From: Punctularia strigosozonata HHB-11173 SS5 | Lineage: Eukaryota > Basidiomycota > Agaricomycetes > Corticiales > Punctulariaceae | NCBI RefSeq assembly: GCF_000264995.1 | Contig: NW_006767442.1 | Coordinates: 591,894-655,893 of the forward strand | Direction of reading: 5' to 3' | DNA length: 64,000 nt | Shown: positions 34,190 to 46,657 of the stretch, piece by piece | Layout of the letters: every line of letters starts with the position of its first letter | Numbering within the stretch: the stretch's first letter is position 1 | Program-made: the position numbers and the translations under genes | Notes under the pieces: model-generated | Databases searched by the model: none | Seen by the model: the letters and a program-made list of their open reading frames with translations, nothing else | Told to the model about the DNA's origin: nothing

Positions 34190-37100
34190 ACCCGTCCACT
34201 ATGTCCGCGTAAGGGTGCATCACTGGACCTGCGAATGTCGGCGAATGGGCTCCTGGCGTGTCGGCGGGTGGAGCGAGAAGCTGCGCACTGCGTGCTTTCT
34301 CTCATCAGAGTGTTACCGATCTCCTAGTTCTTCTGTCGCCCGACCGCATGCCAAGACGAGCCCGATGAGCTCGGTCCATTGGCGAACAATGTAGCTTCCG
34401 CGGACGTGAGACTGCGCCGGTCGACCGACGAGATACGCAAGACGATTGCCCGGCATTCAATACTATTGGTCCCGCGAGCTCAAGATAGGCCGCACATCGG
34501 CGAGCAGAGGACCAAAGAGGGATAAGGTCTAGGCGCAGATCTTGGCCCTTCCATCCGCATCGCAGTTGAGACCGGAGATAGAAGACTGCTACACCCACCG
34601 ACCGCCCATGGCGGGGCACCTTTGTCGGGCTTGGCATCGGTTGGAAGAGTCGAAAATAGGCACACCGACTCCTGAATAGGCACGAGAGAGGTGTCATCCC
34701 GGTGCAGGTTTACGCTGCGTCGAATAGATTAGATGTCGCGGATGTGAAATAGATTGGGATCTTGAGAATAAACGACCGCGCGTATTGACATATCAACTTT
34801 GGATCCTACGCCCAGTGGGTTAGCGACGACAAGCGCAAGCCATCTCCCATTCCAGGCGTAGCTTACCATAGTATTAGAGTGGAACCGTGGTCCACTTCCC
34901 ATAAGAGTCAAGGAACCAGGTTCATTGCGTGAGTGTAACACGTTCGGTGTTAGAGCGGAACGCCAAGGCCGGGACGAAAAGCGACGTCCGTTGTACATGG
35001 CGGCGCCGCGGCGGAAAGCGATCGGTCCAATCCTCCGGCAACAAACGTCATCTCTAAGCCAAGTCATGATCGAATTCCGGCTGGTGAAGTATGGATGTCG
35101 TATACACATATGCATGACAACCCGGGGTTACTCTTCGAGCGACGCCGGTAAGATCGCGGTTTGACTCAGGAATCAATTGGTGGACCCTCTGAGTCGCAAA
35201 ACGCGAGCGTCGGGGCCGATGCAGATATAGACCGAAACACCACAGGAGGCATCCGAGAATAGAAGGCTTCGAGTAAACGGCACACGTCGGTTCGGTGATG
35301 GTGGGAGGACCTGTGAGGACCGACACCTGAGAATGAAATACGTCGAAGGCAAATGAACGCGCGCCGATGTGCTTCGTGGAAACCGTGAGAGTCTGCCCGC
35401 GCCTCTCTCTCTCCCGCGCACCACTTCCACCACTTCGACCGGAGCGCACAAGTATAGGAGCTCGCATCGCGCACTCATGCCGTGCTTCAACATCGACATT
35501 TCTCCTAGGATTACGTTGGTCGTGAAAATCCCTATCGCTGATGACGAATTCATGCTCCGAGTACCCCTGTCGCGGCGATATACTTACCTGGATGGACTTC
35601 AATATGCGGGTAGAAATTGGGTGGTTCTCCTATGTCGGAATTGCAGCTACTCGCGCTTTTTGGTGTTTGCGTATATTATCTCCCTTAACTGGATACTAAG
35701 TGGCAAGTCTTTGCCCAATTCACTCACCAGCCTCATGTTGTCACAGCTTTCGCCACTTACGTCGAAGAGGACATTGAACGCGGATATCTGGCCGGAGGTC
35801 TTTTGGTCCCGATGGTATGCGGAACGGACGCTGCTTACCTGTCTGGTGCTCTCTGCTCGTCTTGGGGATACCACGCAGCAAACTCGACGTCACTTGAATC
35901 TCGGCTATCTCCAAACCGCAACAGACAGGTTCCGTAGCAAGATATATCGGAGATCGCTAGGTGAATCACCCTCTTCAATGGCCAAGCTAGTCAATCGGCG
36001 GAGTCGCCCAGCGGGGTGGATATTGTCGCAAATCACTCCTCTTTCATGAGACTCAATAGACTTAGCGTTGTCAAGGTGGCAAAGCCGATCGCAAGAAGGA
36101 TGGTCATAATCATACAGGTTACTTGCTCATCATAACTGACAACATCCGATAATCAAGTGGACCTCTATCAGGTGAAAATGCCTATGATATCGATATCCTA
36201 TGCATTTCTGCGCTGACCGAGCCTGCTGTCAGTGTCGGCATGGAGTTATCTGTGTCTAACGCCACTCTACGCCCGTCTCGCATCGGCAGCTATGGCTGAT
36301 GGATTCCTGCCGTTCGTTCGGTCTATCATCGGCCAAGGTTCGCTGTCCGCGGTCTCCTCTTCAGGAACCCGGATTTGTTGTGCTCGTCACTCCTTTTACA
36401 GTCACTTCGCAGAAGAAGAATCTACGGCTTGTTCATCGCTATCACATCCTTCGATCCCTCGTTCCATGAACTCCCTCCGCCTTGGCATGTGAGATTGCCT
36501 ACGGCAGTACGGAAGGCTCGGGTGCGAGGATAATCATGGTCCAGTTCCTGAGTAAGGGTGATTCCAATGACTCTCCACAAAAGACGCACGGCGACGGGAC
36601 ATCGGCAATGAGAAAGGGTCCATATTTACAGGGCTGCTCGCCACTATTGAGGTATGCTGCGTTCTGGCACCTGCGAACTGGTTGTTCTGTCCCCGCTCTG
36701 GAATCATCGCACTCCTCTAGAGCGGAGCTCCCGAGGTCCACATCGTCTGTCACCCTGTGTCGGATTTCTGCCGTCCATTGGCTGATGGGAATCCGTACCT
36801 GTTGGCAAAGTCGAATGCGTGAGACCACATTCTTAGCTCTGACCGCTGCTTTCACGGATCGGGTGGATCTTCGGAGTTGTATCCCCCCACCGTGACCCCG
36901 AGGCTGACATTATCCAATCTAGTTACAGACTCTTGCCCGCTTTTCCGTCTGCGAGAAGAATGGACGTCCTAAACCTACCTTTGAAAGCCCGAGTGCGCTG
37001 GCCCGTGACGGCATACGTCTTGACTCTTGGGACGCCATCTGTAGGTACCGGCGTGTCCGAACGATGGGTCCGAACGACGGGTTTATAATTAGTAGGCGCT

Positions 37101-37408
37101 CTACTCGATGGTATTCTTGGCTCATGCACGATCCTCCTACCGCTCTTGAATGTTAATCAGCGCTACATCCCGGCAGAAGGAACGGCTGGCGCCTTGGCCG
37201 GGTATCAGCGTACACGGGCAGCACCCTCACGTACTCCGCCTACATCAGATTATCGTTGAATCCCACTCAAGCAACACCGTACAAAGCGGTAGCAGCAGAC
37301 TCCGCTCGGGAAGGCTCAGCCCATAAGGCAAGTATGGAATTGAGAGCGATACGGTAGGAACGAGACAAGACTCAACATAATGACGCAGAAGTACAGTCGC
37401 AACAGTTC
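34190..37408. other. 3.2 kb stretch with no supportable gene
   Basis: Open frames on both strands (up to about 226 codons, 35,369-36,049 plus) lack recognisable domains. Plus-strand patches near 35,470-35,880 and 36,230-36,500 contain short hydrophobic runs and splice-like signals and could be the remains of a membrane-protein gene, but I could not join them into a coherent product. No terminal repeats or transposase motifs were seen. Confidence 0.4.
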
Positions 37409-39437
37409 TCAGGGCTGAGGATGGATTGGGGACGATATGGTAGCGCTTTGTTCTCTGTGTGGAACGGTCGGTGATCGCACAGGTCCTTCTTCCCTTAATG
37501 GCGCCTTAGAGGCTGCCTCGGCCTTGCTCGCCAACAAGGCTGCATAGGGATTGACTACCGCATAATGAGGTCAGCATTCGGCGATCCACCCATGCCAAGG
37601 ACTTACGAGATCCCCATGACGCCGGCGCCGCATGTTGAGGCTGTGGAAACGTTGGCATGGCCAACGGTGCTTCACTAGCGGCATCAGAGCTCGAGGGCAT
37701 GGGCGGAGCGTGGAGCGCTCGTTGGAATGCCTCCAGGCCTCCGCGTCCATCTAGTGCTGCATCAGACGTCGAGCTGGAGGGTGAGGACGGAAAGCTTGGG
37801 GGGCCATCGAATCCAGAGGGAGCGTGAGGTCCGTTCGGCATGGCAGGTGGAGGGGGACCCTGTGGTGGGGCGTACGTGGGAGGCGATGCACCCCCGGTTG
37901 CCAAGATGCTTTGAAAAGTTTGCCGTCGGTACGCATCCAGTTCTGAGCGCAGTCCGTTCAGGCGAGTGGAAGCACCTATGGCTGCTTGGCCAGCAGACTC
38001 GGCACGAGCGCTTGCGACTTGGAGTTCGTATTGGAGCTGCACCGATCATGAGTATACAATGAGACAGTAGACTGACAGGATCTAACCTGTTCATGGCTCT
38101 GGCGGAGACTCCTGGTGGAATCCTGGATCTTATCTGCAGAGAATGTACTTAGGAAATGGTTGATACTATCACGGTGAGCCTACCATGAAATGCCAGGTCG
38201 CTGAAAATGTTGTCGAAATAAACGTCCATGAGACCCCTACATCGAAGAGGGTAAATTATCGTTCAGGGGAGAATATGTCGCCAAGGCCTACTTACCCTTG
38301 GGCTACTTCAAGCCGTCCGATTGGCTTGATAACAGGCTGGATTCGTCGGGCTTGATTAACCATCATCTCAACTTGCCTAGCTTGGTTTTGCTGATGGTGA
38401 GCACGCGTGAGACGACGTTCTCCATGATGAATGTGAGCTATCGTACCGCCATATTCAAAGAAGACCGCTCCATGACATCCGCCATCCTGCTAATATATTA
38501 AACACCCCATAGTCGAGCACGCCGCCAGGACGTACGGGCCACCGAACCCCCATATATCTATGGTTACGCCGTCTGGTAAGACCGATTTGACACCTCGAAC
38601 CCGAACAGATCGGAACTCACCAGCCTGGCTACTGCTCAAAGCTTCGCTCATGTTCGCCAGACAACCTCGCATTGCTTGCTCGGCGTCAGATAATATACCT
38701 GCCGCCTGTGCCTCTGTATTCAGGATACTCTGGGCCCGCGCGTATTCATCCTGCGCTGCCGCCACCCGGCGTTCCAGGACATCTTCCTCCGGCGCATCTG
38801 CATACGAAGATCAGCGTCATACAGGAAATAATGCATCATACCAACCTGGGGTTGGTCCCTGGAAGATGGATTCGTATAGTTGCTTGAGCTCCGCTTGATC
38901 GAGCTCATTCCTCCTTGCGACCTCGATTAGCTGCGATTTCTGCGCAAGGTCATTGGACCCTGGGTCAGCAGTGCTCATTAAGGGAATTATATCAATGAAC
39001 ATACGATACGGTCTGCCTCAGCCAAGTCGGACTTCAATTTATCTCTTCGTTGCTTCTCTTCGATCTCCCGTTGCAAAGCCTCCAGGTACTCTCTGTCGTA
39101 AAAGCTTCCTCAGAAGTGTACATGGCATAGCTTCGTATGATGCTCACCTTTCCTCCTTGCTCGCCTTGGCCTTGAACTTCTCCCCTTGACCGACGATCTT
39201 GTGAGCAAGCTTCCTCACATTGGAGTCACGCATATGTTCGTGTTCCACGCGCTCTTTCTTCGTCTTCTGCTCTAGCCAGGTAATCGCTTTCTCGCATTTA
39301 GCCAACTCTGACTGCAGATCTTCTATATAGCCTGTCTGCTGCTCCAAAGCTGGGTTTGCGTAATCCGTCTCTGCAATGGACGCCAGAAGCCGAGCATGAT
39401 GAGGGGCCGCGGAGAGGACGTGCTGAACGAGAGACAT
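37409..39437 (-). CDS. Coiled-coil protein of unknown function
   Basis: The product starts MSLVQHVLSAAPHHARLL at 39437 and continues as a charged coiled coil (YIEDLQSELAKCEKAITWLEQKTKKE, then a KEEREYLEALQREIEEKQRRDKLKSDLAEADR-type segment across an intron). Later exons encode LAQKSQLIEVARRNELDQAELKQLYESIF, DAPEEDVLERRVAAAQDEYARAQ and LQYELQVASARAESAGQAA. The last long exon is Pro/Ser-rich (PPPPAMPNGPHAPSG), and a final exon gives NPYAALLASKAEAASKA with a stop at 37409-37411. The helical part resembles cytoskeletal or scaffold proteins, but no domain is recognised. At least seven introns are needed; those between 38,040 and 38,600 are not resolved. It is divergent from the next gene across 302 bp. 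Confidence 0.65.
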
Positions 39438-39739
39438 GGCGAGCGTCCAAAGACTGGGCAAACAACAACATCCTGGGGTCGATCATGGTCGCCCTTATAA
39501 TCATTCCATGCTATTGAAGCGATAACAATGTGTGCGGAACAGGGTGGAACCTTGATTGCGGGTGGACTGTGATAGATTCGTGCACAGCCAGATGAAGGCT
39601 GTGGAGGCGGTTTTGTGGCCGCTTTAGGGTCAGTTGAGTATAGGTTGAGTAGCATCTGCGATGCGTTCTCGTCTCTGACCTCCTCACACGATACCGGGAG
39701 AGAAACACTGCTTGAGAGGTCAAGCCGACCGGACAGGCG

Positions 39740-40382
39740 ATGTCTGGCAACGGCGGGCGTTTTAGCCCCTACAAACAGGCCCTAGCCGCCCTGGCGGCAC
39801 GCACTGGGACCCCCGTGTCGTCGTTGATCGTCTCCTTTGGCATACTTCATGAGCTCACTGCCATCCTACCCATTGCTGGTTTCTTCTACGGCGCCCGGGC
39901 CTTTGGCGTTGGCGACCGCCTTGCCGATCCTCTTCGCCGCCTTGAATCCGAGGCTGGACATGCTCGTGATGCTCAGATTTCTGGCGGAACGGAGGTGAAA
40001 GGCGCCGAGGTCGCCGTCGGAGATTGGGCCACGGAAAAGACACGAGAATGGGTGCATGACGGTGGAATGTGGGCAGAACGCGTCGGAAGGCGATATGGAC
40101 TCTTTGGCTTCGAGAAGGGGAGCAAGCCGGGGGAAGGGCCGAGCTTAGCTCAGGTTGGCCCGAAGATCGCTGGGGATGTCGCGAACGTCGTCATTGCATA
40201 TGCTGCAACCAAGGTGGAGTCATGTTTTCTCTGTGTTTGCTCTCCATCTCATGCGTGTTGTGTTGCAGGCACTTCTTCCTGTCCGAATTGGACTATCCTT
40301 GTACCTCACCCCTGCCTTCGCCCGAAGGATCGTGGACCCTATCCGTAGTCAGCTTATGTCCCCATTCCGACGCAAACAATGA
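39740..40382 (+). CDS. Small conserved fungal membrane protein, probably mitochondrial
   Basis: Two exons (39740-40213, 40269-40382) encode 195 residues; intron 40214-40268 separates YAATK from ALLPVRIGLSLYLTP. The opening SPYKQALAALAARTGTPVSSLIVSFGILHELTAILPIAGFFYGAR is a pattern I recall as widely conserved in filamentous fungi, usually annotated as an uncharacterised mitochondrial protein. One membrane segment lies at about residues 28-50 and a second hydrophobic stretch near the C-terminus (DVANVVIAYAATKALLPVRIGLSLYL). The middle is hydrophilic. I cannot assign a function. Confidence 0.8.
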
Positions 40383-41452
40383 CATGCTCTTCGGATCCTC
40401 CAAGTGATTCTAACCGTGCCAATACCGTCCGTTAGCTCCACAAACTGAGAGGCTATCGTCCAAGCACGGCTTCTGTGCGTTCGTCGGCACAAACCGCACC
40501 CGGGAGTCATGCGTAAGGGTTAGCCTATCTGCCTTCATCTTGGCTCACACGATTCTTATGCAGCAGTCTGTGCGATCTCCGGTCTGGAGTTCCAGTACCT
40601 GGAACAAATCGTCCGGCGGTTTGTTGAACCATCACAATTGAACCTGTAGGCGGTCTTTCTCGCGTTGAAACATGAATGAGTTGGCGACAGTGCCAGTGCA
40701 TCATCAGTCTAGCAAACGGCGAAAACAACGCCTGAAGCGTGTTCTGGAGCGGTGATGCTGCTAGTGCGCCTTCGCCCATTCCTCGTGAACGTTACAGAAT
40801 GTCGCTTCGGCCTGTCTCGGCTGTATCAATAATGACTCGCTTGGTGATCCAGTTCGTATTTCCTTTCTGATAACGGCGTAAAGCGCTCGTATTTTCGCTC
40901 CATCCTGCAGTTACCAGCGGCTCAAACGAAGTTGTAAGCATGCTGGCGAAAACCACTCATTGGCAAAACGAGGCACTAGCCAATCACTACCGCCTTGAAC
41001 GTTTGAAGTTGATCGCGATAGGCAGAGCACGCCATAATGACAGTTGTCCCTACGGATGCTGCAGGGAACTGGACACGTCGTCCGTTGACGACTTGGAATT
41101 CTTTCCTCAATATCATAGAGATCGTGGGTCCCCAGGTCAGCGCTGCATAGCATCACCTCGTAAAGAACGATCTAACATCTCAGGGTGTGCTTCTTGGAAG
41201 CCTACAAGCATGTAGGCACTGAGTCTGACCCTTTGTCAGAGGCACCGGTTGTCGCATCTACGGCTATGACGTCTTAACGATCGGCTCAGATTATCGAAGC
41301 ATCGGTCCACCATCGCGGAGCACACGTTTTCCGCCAGCTTACACCGAAATTGCTCCGGGAACACGGCTCGTCGATTCCATGTATACCACGTACGTTCTCG
41401 GTCGTGATTCCGCTTGTCAGATACTGCTCCTGATGCGTGCATGCCACTAGTC
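40383..41452. other. Intergenic stretch
   Basis: Short frames on both strands have no motif. The ends hold the 3' regions of two convergent genes. No repeat is apparent. Confidence 0.5.
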
Positions 41453-42169
41453 TCATGCGTACTCGTCGCCCTTCATCCAACCCAGTTGCCGCCACATGTT
41501 CAATTTGTCCCACTCTTTGATGAAGCTCTTGATCTTGCCGTCTCGCACCTCGAAGATTGCCGCCGCGGTCCAATGTGCAGTCCGGCCAGTCGGCTGATCG
41601 CCATTGTGAGGTTGACCACAGTGCGAACCTGTCGCCGCGTAGCGCAGCAGGACATGTCCGTCCTTCGCAAAGAGCACATCGAAACTCTTGATATGCAAGT
41701 CCGCAATCGACTATCACCGGGTCAGATGCCATGCGCTGACCTCAGCCTTGGCCTCTCGATAAAGAACAAGAACGTACCTTCATAACTTTTGCATGGGAGT
41801 CTGCATAATCGAGCGGCGTGCGACCTTCCGGGAACGTGGTCGGTGCAGCGAACGTAACTTCATCAGCAACCAGATGTTCGACGGACTCGCGCCCCTTGTT
41901 ATCTAGGGGGAGTAAGCGATAGACATTTACTCCGTCACGATCCTGATGTTCTCCTGCGTAGTTTGCCGAGGAAATGAGCAAGCACGAGCAGATGTCAACG
42001 TGTGGAATGCGCCAGAGAGTACGGACTAGGCACACCTCTTCTGCAGGCGTTTGAGGAGCACGCACTTTGATTGGGGTGTATAGCGGACAGTCGTCTTCAA
42101 CGTCGATACAAAGTGGCGTTCTCCGTTATACTGATGAGCTCCAGGCAATGTCGCCCCGGTTGACGTCAT
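41453..42169 (-). CDS. SnoaL-like polyketide-cyclase-family protein
   Basis: The C-terminal exon encodes HIKSFDVLFAKDGHVLLRYAATGSHCGQ, then GRTAHWTAAAIFEVRDGKIKSFIKEWDKLNMWRQLGW, the typical second half of a SnoaL-like (NTF2 fold) domain. An upstream exon gives NKGRESVEHLVADEVTFAAPTTFPEGRTPLDYADSHAKVMK. The intron between them (about 41,710-41,775) restores KSIADLHIKSF. The N-terminal exon starts MTSTGATLPGAHQYNGERH at 42169; its junction near 41,905-42,025 could contain one long or two short introns. Such proteins include ester cyclases, hydrolases and many with unknown substrates. No biosynthetic partner lies nearby. Confidence 0.65.
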
Positions 42170-42692
42170 CCGAGCGTGGAGGGAAGAAGTTTGTCGTGGG
42201 TCTAATTCTGGTGGTGCCGGTGAGCCCTCATGCCTGTTGTCATGCACAAGACCGACAAATGCACCATTCAGAGAAGCGGCGAGGATTCAAACCTCTACAA
42301 AGGCACTTCATTCCGGAGCGCTCCCTACCGAATTGCCGCTGACTGGGATTAGAAGGTGCCTCGCACTAGTAGTCAAGCGCCTGAGGAACGCGAGGCTCAC
42401 ATCGCGCCGGTGTGCATCCGCGATACCATTTTGGCAAGGTCCGCTGAGTTGGAATGGCCTCACCTTGGCTTACAGCTTCATATGGCCAGTTTTCAACCAT
42501 ACCACCCGCCTCGTGTGTCACCCGGCAGCTCGTCGTGCCGTGTCACTTAGGTCAGACATCAGCAAAGCATCTTACCTGCTTGTTGTGGATTTCTTGTTCC
42601 CTTGCCGAGTATGCCTTGCCAGTATATAATGGGACCGTCATATGCCCCTTCTGATCCTGCGCATTACATTTCCACCCACGCTTTTGAACTCC
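42170..42692. other. Divergent intergenic region
   Basis: It separates the SnoaL-like gene (-) from the bestrophin-like gene (+). Overlapping short frames lack motifs. It contains the TATA box listed separately. Confidence 0.5.
42623..42630 (+). promoter_or_regulatory. TATA box of the bestrophin-like gene
   Basis: TATATAAT lies only 12-19 bp before the in-frame ATG at 42642, but 60-76 bp before those at 42693 and 42699. If used, transcription would start near 42,655, which favours the downstream start codons. Confidence 0.45.
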
Positions 42693-44825
42693 ATGCATAT
42701 GGTGGATCCGTTCGCTCAGGACACGAGCACCATCTGCTCGTTCTGGGACGCTATTCTCGCTACCGCCTTCTTCAGATGCTGGCATCTTATCCTCTTCTTT
42801 GCTGGCTGGTCTACGGCCGTGTCCGTCATCAGCCATAATGTTCATTCTTTGTCGATACAGCCGACTCTCCTCACAGCGTACGGATGGCACAATTCTGCAG
42901 TACTGTGTTCTGATAACGTTTGCAGGCTTGGAACCGTTCTCGGATTCGTCGTTTCCTGCAGAACCACGTCCAGCTTCGAACGATACAACGAAGGCCGGAA
43001 ATATTGGGCTCAGATCGTCTTGAGCACCAGGACATTGTCGAGGACGATCTGGTTCAGCGTTCCTGGTGAATCTTTCGCTGCCATTCTCCTTTCTGACGCT
43101 GACCGTGCATACTTTTTAGACACCGTTGAGGGGAACTTCACTGCAGACGAAGCGAGAACACGTGCTCTGATTGAGAAGAAGACTGCCATTAACCTGCTAG
43201 AAGCTTTCGCAGTCGCTGTTAAGCATTACCTCCGCGGAGAGGAAGGAAGTACGTTCGTATTCGGGCACGTGAATTCACGGGCTGATCTTGCCAACAGTTC
43301 ACTACGTTGACCTCTATCCCCTGGTCAAATACTTACCTGGTTATGGACTTCCGCCCGGAATGCCCTCCATGGATAAAGTGAATGACGAAGACGTTATTTC
43401 CTCCCTTCAGGAGAAGACCGCATTCGACGAAGCTACGATGACTGAGAATGCATCGCACCTAAAGACTGGACTCAAGATTATCATTTCACCTCCTCCGTCC
43501 ACCCTTGCTGTTCCGTCGACAATCAGACCGAGTGGTACACGCTCAGGCAATCTCAGTGTCGCTGCCTCGCCTTTGTCTCCTAAATCGTTCCGGAGCGCTA
43601 GAGTTCCACCGTCGGTTTCTACCTTCGCAAGCGAGAATATACTCCTTCCAGCGCGCATGCCCCCAAGATACGCTTTGCTGGACTTCTTTCCTTTCTCCCT
43701 GCTCCTTAAACCGCTCGATCACCAAGGCAAGGAGTTGAGAGGCAAAAAAGCTGCCCGATTGCGGGCGAAGAGAGTGGGGCGCGAACACTCCCAGAATATC
43801 CCGCTCGAGATTTCTTTGTACTTGGTCCGTCTATGATGTTTGCTCAACACTACCCCACGTTCATCGAACTTCGTCGCATTTAGGGATCGTATATCGCCAC
43901 TCTTCGTGTGTTGAACTGTTTTTGCCCTGTTATCACCGACTAATTCTCCGTAACAGAACAGCGAAAAGTCATGGAAACGCCCACTTGCAGTACGTCATCT
44001 CCCTGCCTGACATGATCTCCGCTTACTTTCATCTAGATTTACTACTCAATTGTCTAACCCAGCTCGTGGACGCCTTGACTGGTCTAGAACGCATACTTAC
44101 CACTCCTATCCCATTTTCGTGAGTTCAGGGCCTCTACCTGGGCTTCGGTGGTGAACTTAAATTCATAGTTATTCTGCCCATTTATGGTCAGTGACGTGGA
44201 TCTATTGTTTCTTTTTGGTACGCTGGAACGATCTGTTTGGAGTCTCTCTTGTATATTCTAATTTCGTAGCCCTTCCAACTGTATGCCATGCTCGGCTGGC
44301 TCACGATTCCTGGGACCACGCTTGTGGTGGGTGCTATTCAGCATGCATTCTGGAGTGACACGAACACCTAACGGCGCATCAGTCTTTCATTTTTTTCGGC
44401 TTTCTGGCCATGGGCGACGAGATTGAGAGTGAGTGGTCTTTCATGCTTCTCGTGGAAGCTCAACTCATTTCGTCAATGTAGATCCCTTTTGTGAGTTGTT
44501 CGAACATCCACTCCTGCTTCCGGACTCAGGCTGAAACGTCGTCAGCGTATGAGAGGAACGACCTGAACCTAGATCATTTCACGCAGACCATCATCCGTAC
44601 GCACCTGTACCGCTATTCACATCGACCGCAAAGCTGAACTATTTCGCAGATAATGAGATAGTGGCAATCACGTCGACGCCTATGCCACAGGTGTCTAACT
44701 GGGCATTTTCGCCTTCCAACGATGCACTTGCACGACCTTGCGGTGTAGACCCAGTCCAGCGTGTCACCCCCGAAGAATGGCTACGACGAGGCTCCGCATG
44801 CATGCTAGCGGCCTTGGCGAGCTAA
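42693..44825 (+). CDS. Bestrophin-like anion channel (UPF0187/YneE family)
   Basis: About ten exons join to a fungal bestrophin-family membrane protein, thought to form chloride or other anion channels. Hallmarks in order: SFWDAILATAFFRCWHLILFFAGW, LGTVLGFVVSCRTTSSFERYNEGRKYWAQIV across an intron, INLLEAFAVAVKHYLRGEEG, HYVDLYPLVKYLPGYGLPPG, LVDALTGLERILTTPIPFSYSAHLW, VTWIYCFFLPFQLYAMLGWLTIPGTTLV, SFIFFGFLAMGDEIENPF and YERNDLNLDHFTQTII. A Ser/Pro-rich cytoplasmic loop lies at 43,440-43,640. The IPFSYS and EIENPF pieces are split by short introns and restore the family pattern only when spliced. Start is taken at ATG 42693; 42642 would add 17 residues. The stop is at 44823-44825. Confidence 0.86.
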
Positions 44826-45063
44826 CGTTGTAGGAGGAACCCAGACCAAAGTCTCTTCACTCTAAATCCTGCGGTTCGGGACGTTTAGGGAACCTATGTA
44901 CCTATGAGACTTGAGATGTTTTCGACCCGATCGAGCTGCTGGTAGCTACCCATGTGTATTATTGTGACTGCGGGCATATGCTATGTTTATAGATTAATCC
45001 CGATCTACAAGCGTTCCCCGGGGGGAGGGTGACGGAGGGTGCAGTGTTACGAAGTATGACCCA

Positions 45064-46432
45064 TCATCGCCAATGCCCAAATATGTCGAATAGCCTTTCG
45101 CTAATCTTCTTCGGCTTGGAAGCTGGTTGACCTTCACCAGTATTGCCTGGACCGGATTTGCCGAGTGAACGACGATTGTGCGTCCGGTCAAGAGCAAGGT
45201 CGGCCTCTCGTTCCCGTTGCGACTCGCCAGCCAGCTTGGCTTCGTACTCCGCTTTGGCTCTTTCATATTCTGCCTTCTCTATCGCAGCTAGACGGATGGC
45301 GCGGCGTGCTTCTTCCCTTTGCAGCTTGTTCGATTTCGGCGGTACTGCGGCAATCTCGACGGTCTCCTCGAGCGGCTCGGAGGAAGATTGCGAAGTGTTA
45401 GACGTTGAAGTTGAGGTTGACGGGGGAGGTGCGGTAGATGCGGTAGACCTTGACGTGGCAGCGGCCGCAGCTCTCGCATTGTTGAAAGCTTCCAACAGAG
45501 ATAGAGGTTCTTCCCGCTGTGCAGTAGCAGTTGGTGAGGTGAAAGCTGCCAGCTCGTCCTCCGTGGCCCCACCAGCTTGCGCTTCGGCAGTGTCCCTTTG
45601 GATAGCGTCCACTGGAGGCGGCATGCTGTCACGGAGCGCTTTCCAGTTTTCCATCGCTGCGTCCCACAACGGTCTCGTATCGGTCTGAGGCGGAGCAGAC
45701 ATTGAGGTCGCAAATCCGCCCCACGTTATGAAAGCGCGACCGAAGCCTTCGCGCGTCCGCTCACTACGTCTAGGGCGGCCGTGTTGTAGGCTCGAACCAG
45801 CCGGACCATCTCCACGCGCTACAGTCATGCTTGTTGAGTTACAACTACGAGTACCAAGGGCAAAATTATGCACTGACGCGACCGTATGATGCGCACGTCT
45901 AGCAACTTTGGCTCTGCATCAGCCTTGGCACTGATGGACGAAGCGCTTCCGGGAAGAATGTACGAGTGAATGTGTTCACGACCGATTCCTCCGAACTGTT
46001 CCACAAACGTCGGAACCCGCGCCGGAGCTTCTACCTGCATGTCTTCACCTGCCTCAGGAACTTTTGCTATGGCCTCGGAGTCCTTAAACGTGGCGAATAG
46101 GAATGGCGCATAGAGATCTGGTCTGTCGTCTCGCTGAGGAAACATTGAGGTATTGCGTAGCAGTCAGCCACTATACAACGCACCCGGACTAAGCGGTATT
46201 CCTGAACGGGGCCATATTTTCGTTCCACTGCCTGGACGATGGCCAGGCCTTCTGGCATAGAGCTGATCCCATTCCAGGACTTGACGAAGACAGTCCGTTC
46301 AGACCGCGCCCGTCCCGTTGGGACCGCTCGCTCGGTAGATGGCATTGAGGTGTTAGCCTCCGTCGCCATTGCGCGCCATGCTTGTCTATGAGCGACGTTT
46401 GCGCGCGCCAAGCCGCGCGTTGAGGCCAGCAT
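45064..46432 (-). CDS. Predicted mitochondrial protein of unknown function
   Basis: The N-terminus MLASTRGLARANVAHRQAWRAMATEA is basic and lacks acids, like a mitochondrial presequence. The first exon continues FVKSWNGISSMPEGLAIVQAVERKYGPVQEYRLVR; a short intron (about 46,144-46,187) joins it to DDRPDLYAPFLFATFKDSEA and TFVEQFGGIGREHIHSYILPGS. After another intron near 45,830-45,890 a long exon encodes TDTRPLWDAAMENWKALRDSMPP, a Ser/Thr-rich spacer and a charged helix (REEARRAIRLAAIEKAEYERAKAEYEAKL) before the end at 45064. I recognise no catalytic domain. The second junction is approximate. It is divergent from SNU13 across 225 bp. Confidence 0.65.
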
Positions 46433-46657
46433 ATCCAAGTAAACTGCAAGTCGCTCTGCCGTCACGAGGACGCACGGCAAGCACTGAACAGCCCACAATA
46501 CCGTGACTAGCAGTGATGGTGCATTGATACGCGCACTGACGTTGCCCGCATGTTTTTCCGTTTTGCTCTCAGTTCCGTCCTCCGCCCTCATACTTCGCCC
46601 TACCTCACCCTCCCTCGACCAAGGATCACTCGCGTGAGGTCGATAGCACAACGCAAC
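46433..46657. promoter_or_regulatory. Shared divergent promoter, mitochondrial protein and SNU13
   Basis: This is 225 bp between two facing-away start codons. It is CT/GA-rich with no clear TATA box, typical of housekeeping genes. The function is inferred from position. Confidence 0.45.

Noticed and set aside
35054-35602. 182-codon minus-strand frame
   Set aside because: Composition is random-like and it has no splice partner or motif.
35369-36049. 226-codon plus frame as a DUF6534-type membrane protein
   Set aside because: The opening NIDISP resembles that family, but the expected membrane segments do not follow in any frame.
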